64,000 nt of DNA from Fagopyrum homotropicum (Eukaryota; Streptophyta; Magnoliopsida; Caryophyllales; Polygonaceae). The position numbers were made by a program, and so were the translations under genes. The notes below the pieces were generated by a model. It saw only the letters and a list, made by a program, of their open reading frames with translations, was not told the DNA's origin and made no database searches. Shown here one piece after another: positions 11,088-23,458 of this stretch. Each line of letters begins with the position of its first letter. Within the stretch, counting starts at the first letter, position 1. The stretch is taken from contig BSWB01000005.1 of NCBI GenBank assembly GCA_033239125.1, forward strand, positions 23,489,447 to 23,553,446. Direction: 5' to 3'.

Positions 11088-12922
11088 TGATAAAACGATT
11101 TATGACTTAGGTTTAGGCACTCATTCAGATAGTTTTTCCGCTCATTCATGCATGGTTTGCACTAGTTCGTGACGATTTGCACTCAATTCATGTATTTTGT
11201 CGAGATAGACGTCTACACGGACTTTTGCATGCTTTGTAGGTATTTTAGGAGTTTTAGGAGCTTAATCAATACATTTGAGGATCGTTCCTCAAGATGACAC
11301 ACCTTCGGACGCATTGGGATGCAAGTTAGGAGCTAAGGAGGACACTTGGGAACTTGTTGGTGCATGCCATGCACCAAATCGTAGCTTAATGATCCAAAAC
11401 AAGCTGAGGCACCAAAACCACGGTCACTGGGACTTCCACGGGCATGGAATTGGACCGTGGTTTTTGCCAGACGGTTGTGACAGCTGTGCCACGATCTTCA
11501 TGGCCGACTCTTGCAAATTTGTAGGATAAATAGGTGGTCCTGCAAGGCTGAAAAGGCATCCAATCACATCTCCCATCACTCCATTCTCTCACACACTCTC
11601 AACAAGAAAGATTCTCTCATTGGAAGATTGGATTGGAGCTTCCATTGGAAAAGAAGAAAAGCTTCCATTGGAGAAGAAGAAGAAGCACACTAGTTCATAG
11701 TTATATAGTCTTTTTGAGTGATTTTGAGTGAAACGTTTTGCAAGTCTTGTAAGAATCGATTGAACCTTCTCTTGAAGGGTTATGAGTCCTTCTTGAACCT
11801 TGATTTAGCTTGTTTTACTTGTTTCATTTGCTTAATCCATCTTTCATTTCATCTACTTGCCATGGCTTCTATGATTTTATGCTTGTTGAGTTTGATCTTT
11901 AAGATGCATGTTGTTGGCTAAATAGATGCGATTTTAGGGTAAGGAAAGGATGGTTAAAGCTTGGACTATTATAGAATAGACTTAAATATATGCTTGGATG
12001 ATTCGTTGATTGAACCTAGTCACTGTTAGAATCCATGGTTTGTTCTAGACAAACCACGGCCGTGGACCATCATGAACACCCCGTGATTTTGATGAATTTG
12101 CTTGTAATGATAAATCCAAGTGTTAGGTTGTTAGATTGTTGAAATCCTAGTGTTTGTTGAGTTGAATCATTCCTAGGGTGACCTAGTGTTAGCAAACTAA
12201 GTGTTAGAAGACACCTACCCGGTGATTCTTGCTCTTAGATACCGAAGATGACGAACTCTAGGTAGTAGTGAGCCTCACAAGCCGCTATTGGACTGAGTGT
12301 GCTAGGATAGGTGTTTAGGACTTGCCTTCCCGATACTTACCCGGTAAGGAGAGGTTAGATCCCTAGAATACCATCCGGTTTGTGTAGAATTCCTATCCTT
12401 AGGTTCTTTGAGACTTACCCGGTGATGAGACCTTAGGAATGGACTAGTGGACCATGAGACCTACATGGTGATTGATCCCAATCTAGAAATGCTCACTCCC
12501 AACATACTATACTTTATCCAAGGAATGATTAGATAGCTTGAGTCCTATGCCATAACCGGAATTTCCAACCCCTAGAATCCGCTTTTCTCCCTTTGATTAC
12601 ATATTTCGTATTTGCCTGTTTACTTGTGGTGTTAGCTTAGTTGATTGTTTATTTTGCATGATTTGTGATCTTTGATTGATCACCTAAAAACCAAACCAAA
12701 AACATTGAGATTTTCATTTCTTTATTCCTTTCTCTTCTCTTAGCCTAGATCTTCACTATTCTTAGTCATTAATCGATTCAATCTCACCTTAGTCTTTGTG
12801 TTCGACCTCGGAATACTATCCCTACTACAAAACTTCCCGTACACTGCGGGTTCACTAGGAGTTAGGAGAAATATAACGAGTTATAAATTTAAGACTTTGC
12901 GTGTCACATTCTTAGCGTAACA
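11088..12922 (+). repeat. 5' LTR of nested Athila
   Basis: TGATAAAACG...AGCGTAACA. It contains GC-rich phrases such as CCACGGCCGTGG (12053-12064) and related forms at 11420-11490, and a GATAAATAGG box near 11525 that could act as TATA. Short ORFs inside recur in the 3' LTR at the same relative place and are not genes. Confidence 0.9.
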
Positions 12923-12928
12923 AGTTTT

Positions 12929-12946
12929 TGGCGCCGCTGCCGGGGA
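12929..12946 (+). other. Primer binding site, tRNA-Asp type
   Basis: TGGCGCCGCTGCCGGGGA, six bases after the 5' LTR. It is a good match to the tRNA-Asp primer site usual in Athila elements. Confidence 0.85.
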
Positions 12947-13023
12947 CTAGGTTAAGATTGAGTCATTGTTTGTGATTGTTTATAGTGTAGGTCTTTCTTG
13001 TTGCTTTTGATCTCCTTTGGTTT

Positions 13024-14099
13024 GTGTCTTTGCTTTTCAGGACATCTCTACTCTTTAGGTGTATGCAAAGATCTCGTGGCAAGGATTTAGCTCCATTCGA
13101 TCCCGAACCGGAGAAAACCCTTAGATCTAGATCCAAGAGCATTAGAAAGGGAAAAGAGATGGCCGGAAGAGATCTCCAAGCTGAGTTAGATGAAGCTTTA
13201 GAGCAAATTAGATTAAGAGATGAGCTCTTGGAGAATGAAAGGAGACTTGCCAATGAGAGGCAATAAGCAACTAGGAGGGAGATTGAAGAGATTAGGCAAG
13301 CTCTTGTGCAAAGAGAGCTTAATCGTCAACAATCTCCACCTCCACCACAACCGCAGCCGTCCGGGTGTGAACTTAGGAGATCCCGCAAACGTTAGGGAAA
13401 CGTATGGATCCGGCACAAAGAGCACACCGTCCGGGTGTGAACTTAGGAGATCCCGCAGCCCATGATTACAAGCTCCGCCCTCAAGTTCTACAAATGATCC
13501 GGCATAATCAATTTGGAGGGATGGAAGGAGAGTCTCCTCATCAACACTTGATGAACTATGAGATCTTGATGGAGACTCTAAGGCCGCCTAGATTGGAGAG
13601 CAACAACCATAAGCTTAGGGCTTTCTCCTTCTCACTTAAGGATAAAGCCTTGGCTTGGTATCAATCTATTCCACAAGGGCGAGTGAGTACTTGGGAGGAG
13701 ATGACAACCGAGTTTTTGACAAAGTTCTTCCCACCTTCCAAGACTACCGAGTTAAGAGGGAAGATCAATGCCTTCGTGATGAAGGATAGAGAAAGCTTAT
13801 TCAAGTCTTGGGAGAGGTTCAAAGACCTTCTCCTAGATTGTCCACATCATGGTATACCGAAAATAGAGCTATTGGAGATCTACTTCAAGGGACTTGATGA
13901 AGATAGCCAATTCAAGCTTCAATCTCTTTCCGGTGGGACTTTCATGGAAAAGAATGTGGATGAAGCTTGGGAATTTGTAGAAAAACAAGCTTTGGTGATT
14001 GAGAAGTACTCCCATAGGAAGAGTGATGGGAGGAAAGCGGGAGCATATGAGGTGAGTGAAGTCACCATGAGTAACTTCAAGCTATGCAATCAACAATGA
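13024..14099 (+). pseudogene. Athila gag
   Basis: Two open pieces, 13024-13266 and 13404-14099. The first is basic and then helical (LQAELDEALEQIRLRDELL) and ends at a TAA at 13264. The second is a typical Athila capsid: NQFGGMEGESPHQHLMNYE, FSFSLKDKALAWYQSIPQ, EFLTKFFPPSKTTELR, WERFKDLLLDCPHHG. Between them a 31-bp sequence is repeated at 13357-13387 and 13427-13457, and the frame changes there. No zinc knuckle is seen, as is usual for Athila Gag. The following ORF continues with an Asn-rich linker (14200-14300). Confidence 0.85.
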
Positions 14100-14109
14100 G
14101 CTGAAATCT

Positions 14110-15714
14110 TTGAGGGAGTTGTGTGCTACAACTTTGAAGAATCAAGCAAGCCCTCAAGTGCAAGTGCAAGCAAACTTGTCTTCCAAGGAGAAAGATGTGA
14201 ACTACATGGGAAGGGGCAATTACAACAACTATCAAGGCCCAAGGAACTTCAACAACAACCGGCAATTCAACAATTACCGGCCTAACCATAATCATCCCGG
14301 GTTTTCCTATTCTAATCCAGATGGAGCCTTGAACCCTCCTGCTTCCACAAGCGCAACTCCACCACCAAAGGCTTCACAAGAACCTCTACCCGGATTTACT
14401 CAACCTCCAGAGGATAGAACCGAGATGATGTTTGAGCAATTGCTTGGAAGGTTGAGTGGTCTTGAGAGCACGGTGACTTCCATTTCTAAGGCTCAAAAGG
14501 TGTTGGAAGCACAAGTGTTCCAAAAGGCGGGTGAAGCTCATAGAGATCCGAGAAAACTTCCCGGAAGAACCGAGGACAACCCAAGAGTCCAAGTGTTGGC
14601 CATCACAACGAGAAGTGGGATGAGCATGAAGGATCCCTTACCTAAGGAAAATGATAAAGGGAAGCAAGTGGTGATAGAGGAAGATAAATTGCAAGAAGAT
14701 GGAGGCAAGAGCAAGGATAATGAGCCAACATATGTGACACCACCTCCATACAAGCCACCACTATCATTCCCTCAATCACGAGCAAGAGCTCGTTTGGACA
14801 AGCACTTTGGTAAATTCCTTGAACTTATGTCTAAATTGCATATTAATATTCCGTTCATGGATGCTATTCTAGGAATGCCGGCATATGGCAAGTTTTTGAA
14901 AGAAATACTCTCCAACAAGAGGAAGTTGGAGGAGTATGGAGAAGTGAGGATGACGAAGAGGTCCTCGGAATTGATCCAAACCATGAAGGAGGAGATGCCT
15001 CCTAAGCTAAGAGATACGGGATCTTTTTGTGTGCCAATTGGAGTGGGAGAAGTGAAGTATGAAGCTCTTTGTGATCTTGGGGCAAGTGTAAGCATCATAC
15101 CGCTTGCACTTTGCAACAAGGTTGGGCTAGGAGAGCCAAAGCCGGTCAAGATGACCCTTTACATGGCGGACCGTTCGATCACTCACCCGGTTGGAATATT
15201 GGAAGACATACCGGTGCAACTAGGGAAGTTCTATGTGCCGATTGATTTTGTCGTCTTGGACATCCCGGCGGACTATCCGGTTCCCATTATTTTAGGGAGA
15301 CCTTTCTTGGCTACATTCGGATGCTTGGTGGATTATAAAAATGGAATTCTCTCCTTCAACATTGGAGAAGAGAATATCAAGTTCAAGCTGTCCACAATGA
15401 TGAAAGGGCCAACCCTTGATGAGGATGTATTCAACATTGTCGAGCAAGAGGAGTCTAGAGAAGTTGTGAGCTCGATCTTGATCAAGGACCCCTTGGAGAA
15501 GGTTCTTAGCTTAAGTTTGATGGAGGAAGGTGTTGAGGAGGCTTGCAATGAAGAAATCAAGGCTTTGGAAGCATTAGAAAAGGAGACAAGAGCTGAATTT
15601 GAAGTCCACGAGAGTATGCTGAATTCTTGTAGGAAACACGGCCAGGGCCCAAGAACCACGCCCGTGGAACTCTCTGGAATGCTCTGAAATGCAAGCTTTG
15701 CAAGTTCCACGGCC
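14110..15714 (+). pseudogene. Athila gag C-terminus and protease
   Basis: Open frame to a TGA at 15685-15687, reading on in the same frame into the pol part. It starts with an Asn/Pro-rich Gag tail (YNNYQGPRNFNNNRQF). The protease domain shows CDLGASVSIIPLALC (the DLG active-site form of Athila), MADRSITHPVGILEDIPVQ and PVPIILGRPFLATFG. The acidic linker after the protease contains GC-rich phrases also found in the LTR, including CCACGGCCGTGG at 15707-15718. Confidence 0.85.
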
Positions 15715-17639
15715 GTGGTTGTGCCAGAGCCCGTCGTTCTGCCCGTGGTTTCCCCAGAAACTGCATTGGTTGTTGATCAAGCTTCAAGGAGCTTTGAGGA
15801 GTCTTCCATGGCTTTGGATTCATCTCAACCAATATTATATGGATCGTCTCCACTCGATAAAGGCCCTCCTAAACTTGAACTTAAACCCCTCCCCTCTCAT
15901 CTTAAGTATGCTTTTCTTGGGGAGAATTCTACATATCCGGTGATTGTTAATGCATGCTTGAATGATGATGAGTTGAGTAGATTGTTGCATGAGTTGAGAT
16001 TGCATAGGAAGGCTATTGGCTATACCATTGATGATTTAGTTGGCATTAAACCTTCTTTGTGCATGAACAAGATCTTAATGGAAGACAACCATAAACCTTC
16101 AATTGAACCTCAAAGAAGACTAAACCCAATCATGAAAGAAGTAGTCAAGAAAGAGATTCTTAAATTGCTAGATGCGGGAATCATTTTCCCGATTTCGGAT
16201 AGTAAATGGGTTAGTCCCGTGCATGTAGTTCCTAAGAAAGGTGGGATGACCGTAGTAACAAATGAGAATAATGAACTAATCCCAACTTGAACGGTTACGG
16301 GATGGAGGATGTGTATTGACTATAGGAAACTAAATGTGGCCTCTAGGAAAGATCACTTCCTCTTTCTTTCATTGACCAAATGCTAGAGAGATTAGCTCAA
16401 CATTCCCATTTTTGTTATCTAGATGGTTATAGTGGATTCTTCCAAATCCCTATCCACCCCGATGACCAAGAGAAAACCACATTCACATGTCCTTGGGGTA
16501 CATTTGCATATAGGAGAATGCCATTTGGGTTGTGTAATGCACCCACCACCTTTCAAAGGTGTATGATGGCCATCTTTTCTGAGTATATTGAGAATATCAT
16601 GGAAGTGTTTATGGATGATTTTTCTGTTTATGGATCTTCATTTGATGATTGCCTAGCTAACTTGTCTCTAGTGCTTAAGAGATGTGAGGAGACAAACCTT
16701 GTCTTAAATTGGGGAAAATGCCACTTCATGGTAAGTGAAGGCATTGTGTTGGGACACTTGGTGTCCAACCGTGGCATTGAGGTTGATAGAGCTAAGATAG
16801 AAACCATAGAGAAGTTGCCACCACCTACCTCGGTGAAGGGGGTAAGGAGTTTTTTAGGGCATGCCGGTTTTTACCGGAGATTCATTAAAGATTTCTCTAA
16901 GATTACTAAGCCTCTTACTAACCTACTAATGAAAGATGTTGAGTTTGTTTTCTCCAAGGATTGCCTTGAGGCTTTTTGTAGGTTGAAGAATGCTTTGATC
17001 TCCGCACCTATCATGCATCCTCCGGATTGGAGTCTACCATTTGAGATCATGTGTGATGCAAGTGATGTAGCCGTTGGGGCTGTTTTGGGGAAAAGGAAAG
17101 ATGGGCTTACACATGCCATCTATTATGCTAGCAAGGCGCTAGATGATGCCCAACTCAATTATGCTACCACCGAGAAGGAGTTGCTAGCGGTTGTGTACGC
17201 ATTTGAGAAGTTCCGCTCGTATCTTGTTGGAGCGAAGGTCATTGTGTATACGGATCATGCTGCGATCCGTTATCTCCTTACAAAGAAGGATGCCAAGCCT
17301 CGGTTGATTCGGTGGATCCTTCTTCTTCAAGAGTTTGACTTGGAAATCCGGGATAAGAAAGGGTCCGAAAATTCTATGGAGGATCACCTTAGTAGACTCC
17401 CACCATTGGAGCTTGAGAGAGATGACATCCCGATTGATGACTCATTCCGGGATGAGCAATTGCAAATGGTGGAGGAGTGCTTGTTTCAAGTGTCAAGGGG
17501 TAATGAGTCATGGTATGCCGACATTGTGAACTACCTCGTGTGTGAGGAGGTGCCACCCGGTTTATCCTATGCCCAAAGGAAGAAATTCTTCAAGGATGTG
17601 AGGCATTACTATTGGAGTGAACCGCTTTTGTTCAAGAGA
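15715..17639 (+). pseudogene. Athila reverse transcriptase and RNase H
   Basis: Two pieces, 15715-16290 and from 16380. A TGA at 16288-16290 (LIPT*TVTGWRMCIDYRKL) and a one-base shift near 16360 separate them. Reverse transcriptase motifs: [43 protein letters not shown] and the catalytic FMDDFSVYG. RNase H keeps its acidic set: [36 protein letters not shown] and MEDHLSRL. Apart from these two lesions the domains look functional, so the inactivation is recent. Confidence 0.9.
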
Positions 17640-18785
17640 GGGCCGGATAGAGTCTTTAGGAGATGCATACCGGAGGATGAGATGGAGAGTGTGATCCGCC
17701 ATTGTCATTCCTTACCATGTGGAGGGCATGCTAGCTCACACAAGACATGTGCAAAGGTGTTGCAATCGGGTTTCTTTTGGCCAAGTTTGTTCAAGGATGT
17801 GCAGAATTTTGTCGTAGCTTGTGATGCTTGTCAAAGGACGGGCAACATCTCAAGGAGGAATGAGATGCCCTTGAACAACATACAAGAGGTGGAGATATTC
17901 GATGTTTAGGGTGTGGACTTCATGGGACCATTCCCCTCTTCTTGTGGCAACCTCTACATCCTATTGGTGGTAGACTATGTTTCGAGATGGGTGGAGGCAA
18001 TCGCCTCTCCTACAAATGATGCCAAGGTTGTGGTGCGGTTCTTCAACCGAGTGATCTTCCCTAGGTTTGGAACACCAAGGGTGATCATAAGTGATGGAGG
18101 AAAGCACTTCACTAATAGGAACTTTGGGGCACTTTTGGCTAAGTATGGGGTGACTCATAAGGTGGCAACACCTTACCACCCCCAAACTAGTGGCCAAGTG
18201 GAGATCTCCAACCGGGAGATAAAGGGAATTCTTGAGAAAACGGTTTCAAGGACGAGAAAGGATTGGGCTATGAAGCTCGATGATGCTTTGTGGGCTTATA
18301 GAACCGCTTTCAAGACACCGATTGGCACCACTCCCTACAAGCTAGTCTATGGCAAGTCTTGCCACCTTCCGGTAGAAATAGAGCATAGAGCATATTGGGC
18401 TATAAGGTGGCTGAATTTTGACCTCAAGGAGGCCGGAGAGAAGAGGTTGCTTGATATAAACGCTCTTGAGGAGATCCGGTTGGATGCCTATGAAAACGCC
18501 CGGATTTACAAAGAAATGACCAAACGTTGGCATGATAAGCGTCTCATCCCAAAAGATTTGAGTGAAGGCGACCTTGTCCTTCTCTTCAACTCAAGGCTGC
18601 GGCTCTTCCCCGGAAAGCTAAAGTCAAGATGGACGGGTCCTTATGTGGTGAAGAAGATCTTTCCTCATGGAGCGGTCGAAATAGGAGGGGAGCATTGTGG
18701 AGATTTTAAGGTGAATGGGCACCGGTTGAAGAAGTATATCCCGGGAGCTCCGGTGGACATGATTGCCCCACTTCACCTTGAGTAG
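17640..18785 (+). pseudogene. Athila integrase
   Basis: The HHCC zinc region is intact ([15 protein letters not shown] ... CDACQRTGN). One TAG at 17907-17909 stands where [13 protein letters not shown] implies Trp. The catalytic core is complete: first Asp in VDFMGPF, second in ISDGGKHF, Glu in [10 protein letters not shown] after TPYHPQTSG. The C-terminal part ([33 protein letters not shown]) ends at 18785. There is no chromodomain, as expected for Athila. Confidence 0.9.
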
Positions 18786-20433
18786 AATGCCCCCGAGTTG
18801 GGTCAAGCTAATGACCTTAAAGAAGCGCTTGATGGGAAGCAACCCATTGGTAGTCATCTTTCCCTTTTCGTTTTTGTTTTGATTTTTCTGTTTTTTTGTG
18901 TGTTTGGTGTGCTTTGTGTGTGTGCTAGAGTCTTGGTAGCATGGAACCCTTGCATGGCATGTGGATGATGATGATGAGCCCCTTATCAATTGTGGGTGGA
19001 GCGGACGCGGGACTTGGACGGCTAGCGGCGCCTAGCGCGGATCCCGACGCCATAACGAACACTTTGAGCTCTCTACCATCGTTGATAGGATCATCCGATA
19101 TCACTCCACTTAAGTGATCCCAAATACCAAAGCAAACTATTTTTACATTGTGAGAACCCTCTTTCACTCTTCTTTAATTAAATACCACATTGAGGACAAT
19201 GTGTTTCTAAGTATGGGGTGGGGTTTGCATGATCTTTTGCATGATTAGCATCTAGAGTAGTTTCTTTTAGTCACATGCTTTATTATGTCTTGCATTGTAC
19301 ATACACATTTCGAAAAATCCAAAAAATCAGAAAATTTTAAAAAATTCTAGTTCTTCTAAGCTTGGGAATGACCCTTATGATGAAATTGTCTTGTGAATTA
19401 GCTATGGATGGCCTTGTATGTTGAATAGATGAATGCATATGTGGACTTGAAGTACTTATCTTGAATCCCATGAATGGATTATGATCATGATGTTTGTCTT
19501 GATTGGATTGAGTATTGAAAGTCGAAATTACATGCTAGTTCTTGCACATCATCTAGGAGTGATTAAGGCAATTCATCTTTCTCTACTTCTCATCTTGATC
19601 ATGTTGTTTGAGCACCTCAATTGATATAAATTTGACCTCTTTTGACCCATCCGGGAATAGGAGCATGTTAGTGTGTTGAGTGTGTGAGGAGCATTTGTGG
19701 GGTGAAGTTGTTGATGGATGAATGTTATGAATGAAGTGCTGAATTTGTTGTGAAAGTGTAGACAAAAATATAGGTTTGGGGACGTTGGTTTAAATGACTA
19801 GTAACTCGCACCATTCACATAATCGGGTGTTTGTGCCTTGCCAAAGTCAAATAAACCGATAGTCCTAACGAGCTTTGGTATGTGTGCCCGGTGTGGATGC
19901 ACCTCGAAAAATTAAAAAAAAAGCCCAAGGACGGCTAATCACCAAGGTTTCGGCTTTTGTACACCAATGCCATTGTCTCAAAAATAAGTGAAAGAAAAAG
20001 AAAAGAAAAGATGGAGAAAATGTGAAGTTGTGAAGTTAGTTCCATTCCCGGATTAGCATCACATAGCCTAGAAAAATTCCCACCTAATCACAACGTTTCT
20101 TGGCCTTTTATTTCACAAGCCCTTGTGACCTATTTGCATGTGTGTAAGACTTAGTGATCTAGATTGAATATGCTCATGATCATCTTGACTTCTTCATTTT
20201 TACATTTCATGCATGCCTTCGAGTTAAGTATAATTGTCTTTCCATGCCTTCACTTATTTGACACATGATTGCTTGTCCATTGCCATGAAACATGACTATG
20301 AAGGTGATCCAATATTAGAAGCACAACTCCAAAAATATTTTCGGTTTTTCATGCATGCATAAATCATGTCATCTCTTAGTCTATAGTTGGGGACTTGCTC
20401 GGGGACGAGCAAACCTTAAGTATGGGGTATTTT
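18786..20433 (+). other. Athila 3' non-coding region with polypurine tract
   Basis: 1.65 kb between integrase and the 3' LTR, where some Athila elements have an env-like ORF. None is present; short ORFs here lack membrane or coiled-coil features. The purine-rich TAAGTATGGGGTA just before the LTR (about 20418-20430) is the plus-strand primer. Confidence 0.75.
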
Positions 20434-22269
20434 TGATAACACGATTTATGACTTAGGTTTAGGCACTCATTCAGATAGTTTTTCCGCTCATTCATGCATG
20501 GTTTGCACTAGTTCGTGATGATTTGCACTCAATTCATGTATTTTTTCGAGATAGACGTCTACACGGACTTTTGCATGCTTTTTAGGTATTTTAGGAGTTT
20601 TAGGAGCTTAATCAATACATTTGAGGATCGTTCCTCAAGATGACACACCTTCGGACGCATTGAGATGCAAGTTAGGAGCTAAGGAGGACACTTGGGACCT
20701 TGTTGGTGCATGCCATGCACTAAATCGTAGCTTAATGATCCAAAACAAGATGAGGCACCAAAACCACGGTCACTGGGACTTCCACGGGCGTGGAATTGGA
20801 CCGTGGTTTTTGCCAGACGGTTGTGACAGCTGTGCCACGATCTTCATGGCCGACTCTTGCAAATTTGTAGGATAAATAGGTGGTCCTGCAAGGCTGAAAA
20901 GGCATCCAATCACATCTCCCATCACTCCATTCTCTCACACACTCTCAACAAGAAAGATTCTCTCATTGGAAGATTGGATTGGAGCTTCCATTGGAAAAGA
21001 AGAAAAGCTTCAATTGGAGAAGAAGAAGAAGCACACTAGTTCATAGTTCTATAGTCTTTTTGAGTGATTTTGAGTGAAACGTTTTGCAAGTCTTGTAAGA
21101 ATCGATTGAACCTTCTCTTGAAGGGTTGTGAATCCTTCTTGAACCTTGATTTAGCTTGTTTTACTTGTTTTATTTGCTTAATCCATCTTTCATTTCATCT
21201 ACTTGCCATGGCTTCTATGATTTTATGCTTGTTGAGTTTGATCTTTAAGATGCATGTTGTTGGCTAAATAGATGCTATTCTAGGGTAAGGAAAGGATGGT
21301 TAAGGCTTGGACTATGATAGAATAGACTTAAATATATGCTTGGATGATTCGTTGATTGAACCTAGTCACTGTTAGAATCCGCGGTTTGTTCTAGACAAAC
21401 CACGGCCGTGGACCATGATGAACACCCCGTGATTTTGATGAATTTGCTTGTAATGATAAATCCAAGTGTTAAGTTGTTAGATTGTTGAAATCCTAGTGTT
21501 TTTTTAGTTGAATCATTCCTAGGGTGACCTAGTGTTAGCAAACTAAGTGTTAGAAGAGACCTACCCGGTGATTCTTGCTCTTAGATACCGAAGATGACGA
21601 ACTCTAGGTAGTAGTGAGCCTCACAAGCCGCTATTGGACTGAGTGTGCTAGGATAGGTGTTTAGGACTTGCCTTCCCGAGACTTACCCGGTAAGGAGAGG
21701 TTAGATCCCTAGAATACCATCCGGTTTGTGTAGAATTCCTATCCTTAGGCTCTTTGAGACTTACCCGGTGATGAGACCTTAGGAATGGACTAGTGGACCA
21801 TGAGACCTACCCGGTGATTGATCCCAATCTAGAAACGCTCACTCCCAACATACTATAGTTGATCCAAGGAATGATTAGATAGCTTGAGTCCTATGCCATA
21901 ACCGGAATTTCCAACCCCTAGAATCCTCTTTTCTCCCTTTGATTACATATTTCGTATTTGCCTGTTTACTTGTGGTGTTAGCTTAGTTGATTGTTTATTT
22001 CGCATGATTTGTGATCTTTGATTGATCACCTAAAAACCAAACCAAAAACATTGAGATTTTCATTTCTTTATTCCTTTCTCTTCTCTTAGCCTAGATCTTC
22101 ATTATTCTTAGTCATTAATCGATTCAATCTCACCTCAGTCTTTGTGTTCAACCTCAGAATACTATCCCTACTACAAAACGTCCCGTACACTGCGGGTTCG
22201 CTAGGAGTTAGGAGAAATATAACGAGTTATAAATTTAAGACTTTTGCGTGTCACATTCTTAGCGTAACA
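20434..22269 (+). repeat. 3' LTR of nested Athila
   Basis: 1836 bp, starting TGATAACACG and ending AGCGTAACA, differing from the 5' LTR at only scattered single bases. It is followed by the CCGGC duplication. Confidence 0.9.
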
Positions 22270-22274
22270 CCGGC

Positions 22275-23458
22275 ATCAACACAACTTAACAGGTTAGTGT
22301 TCCGTAAACCTACAAGAATAAATAACAAGTTAGCTTTCAAACAAAGACTAAGGAATATAAAGAGAAGATTAAAACCGTTAAACTTATCTTTATATTTGTG
22401 TTCCTTTTCTTTAAGTAATTACAACCCGTTATTACTTAAAGTTGCTACTAGATTAAAGACCCGAACCCGGAACCCATTAATCCTAGTTGTTTGCATGCAC
22501 TTTAGAACCTAAGGTGATCAATCTCAAGCAATAGTAAACATGCAATTAGATTATGAAGATCAAGGAAACACAAAGCATTACTGAATAAAAACTTATATTA
22601 AAAATAACTTACAACCAAAGTAACAACGCAGCTTCAAACCAACCCAATGTAGCAAGGGAGTTAGTAACTCATTACAAAGGAAGCAAGACAATCTAAGTGG
22701 ATGATTTTGTTGGCTAACAAGATGGATCATTGTAGAAATCAACCAAGGACTATTTATACTACAAAAGACACTAAATACGAGTAAATGGCCAGCCTAAAAC
22801 AACCACCTTTAATGCCATAAAGGTGGCGTAAACAGCCGGAGTAAAGCTTCTGGCGTTAAACCGCAGGGGCGGCCTTCAGGTCCGCAGGGGCGGTGAAGGC
22901 AAAAACGCTTGATCTTCTTCATGGCCGCAGGGGCGGCTAGGTAATTCCGTTGGGGCGGATCTTCAATGCTCTTCGAACGTCTGACCCTTCGACTTCCTGA
23001 CATTTCTGATGTCAAGCCGCCGGGGCGTCCCTATGTCAACGCAAGGGCGGTGACACAACCTCTTCGTCTTCCAGCTCCTAGGTTGAGGCGAAGGCAGGGG
23101 CGCAGTGGGAGGCGCAGGGGAGCTGGTCTTTGTCTCTTCAGGGCAGGTCACCGCAGGGGCGCCAAGGAGTGGCGCAGGGGTGGTGACACACTTCATGGCC
23201 GGCGCTGGTGAAGGCGCAGGGAGTGCTCCGATGTAAGGCGTCACCCGCAGGGGCGGTGGCAAGGCTCCGCTGGGGCGGTAAGGCAACAGAAGCTTTGCTT
23301 CGTGATCGATCTTCACTCCTAAGTGCTTATAACTCCTTCTTTAGCTTCTTTTAGTCTTCTTCTTTTGGACCAAGGAGTTAGTAGCATAAACTGATACAAA
23401 TGCATAAAAAAAAGACTCTAAAAACTACCCTAAATGATAGTGATTTCATCACCTATCA
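22275..23458 (-). repeat. 5' LTR of the non-autonomous element, outer portion
   Basis: Continuation of the LTR interrupted at 11087, carrying the same GC-rich block as at 5985-6400 (here 22858-23280). It ends CACCTATCA and is followed by CTGTT. Confidence 0.85.

Larger units (their letters stand above)
11088..22269 (+). mobile_element. Athila LTR retrotransposon, nested and nearly complete
   Basis: An 11.2 kb plus-strand element flanked by the perfect 5-bp duplication CCGGC (11083-11087 and 22270-22274). LTRs are 1835 and 1836 bp and nearly identical, which suggests a recent insertion. Order: LTR, tRNA-Asp-like primer site, gag, protease, reverse transcriptase, RNase H, integrase, 1.6 kb non-coding tail, purine-rich tract, LTR. 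There is no env-like ORF. Coding parts carry a few stops and frameshifts, so this copy is probably dead but young. Confidence 0.9.
5071..23458 (-). mobile_element. Non-autonomous Athila-like LTR retrotransposon carrying a nested Athila
   Basis: This is a minus-strand element with two LTRs (5071-6583, and 10753-11087 joined to 22275-23458), a tRNA-Asp-like primer site at 10728-10747 and a purine tract at 6584-6600. Flanks are CTGTC (5066-5070) and CTGTT (23459-23463), a 5-bp target duplication with one mismatch. Without the nested copy it is about 7.2 kb. The 4.2 kb interior holds gag and a second ORF but no protease, reverse transcriptase, RNase H or integrase. It must have depended on another element to move. 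It resembles the TR-GAG class of gag-only plant elements. Confidence 0.75.

Noticed and set aside
11275..11921. ORFs MRIVPQDD, MQICRINRW and MILSETFC, found again at 20621-21267
   Set aside because: They lie in both LTRs of the nested Athila, which explains their duplication. No family resemblance.
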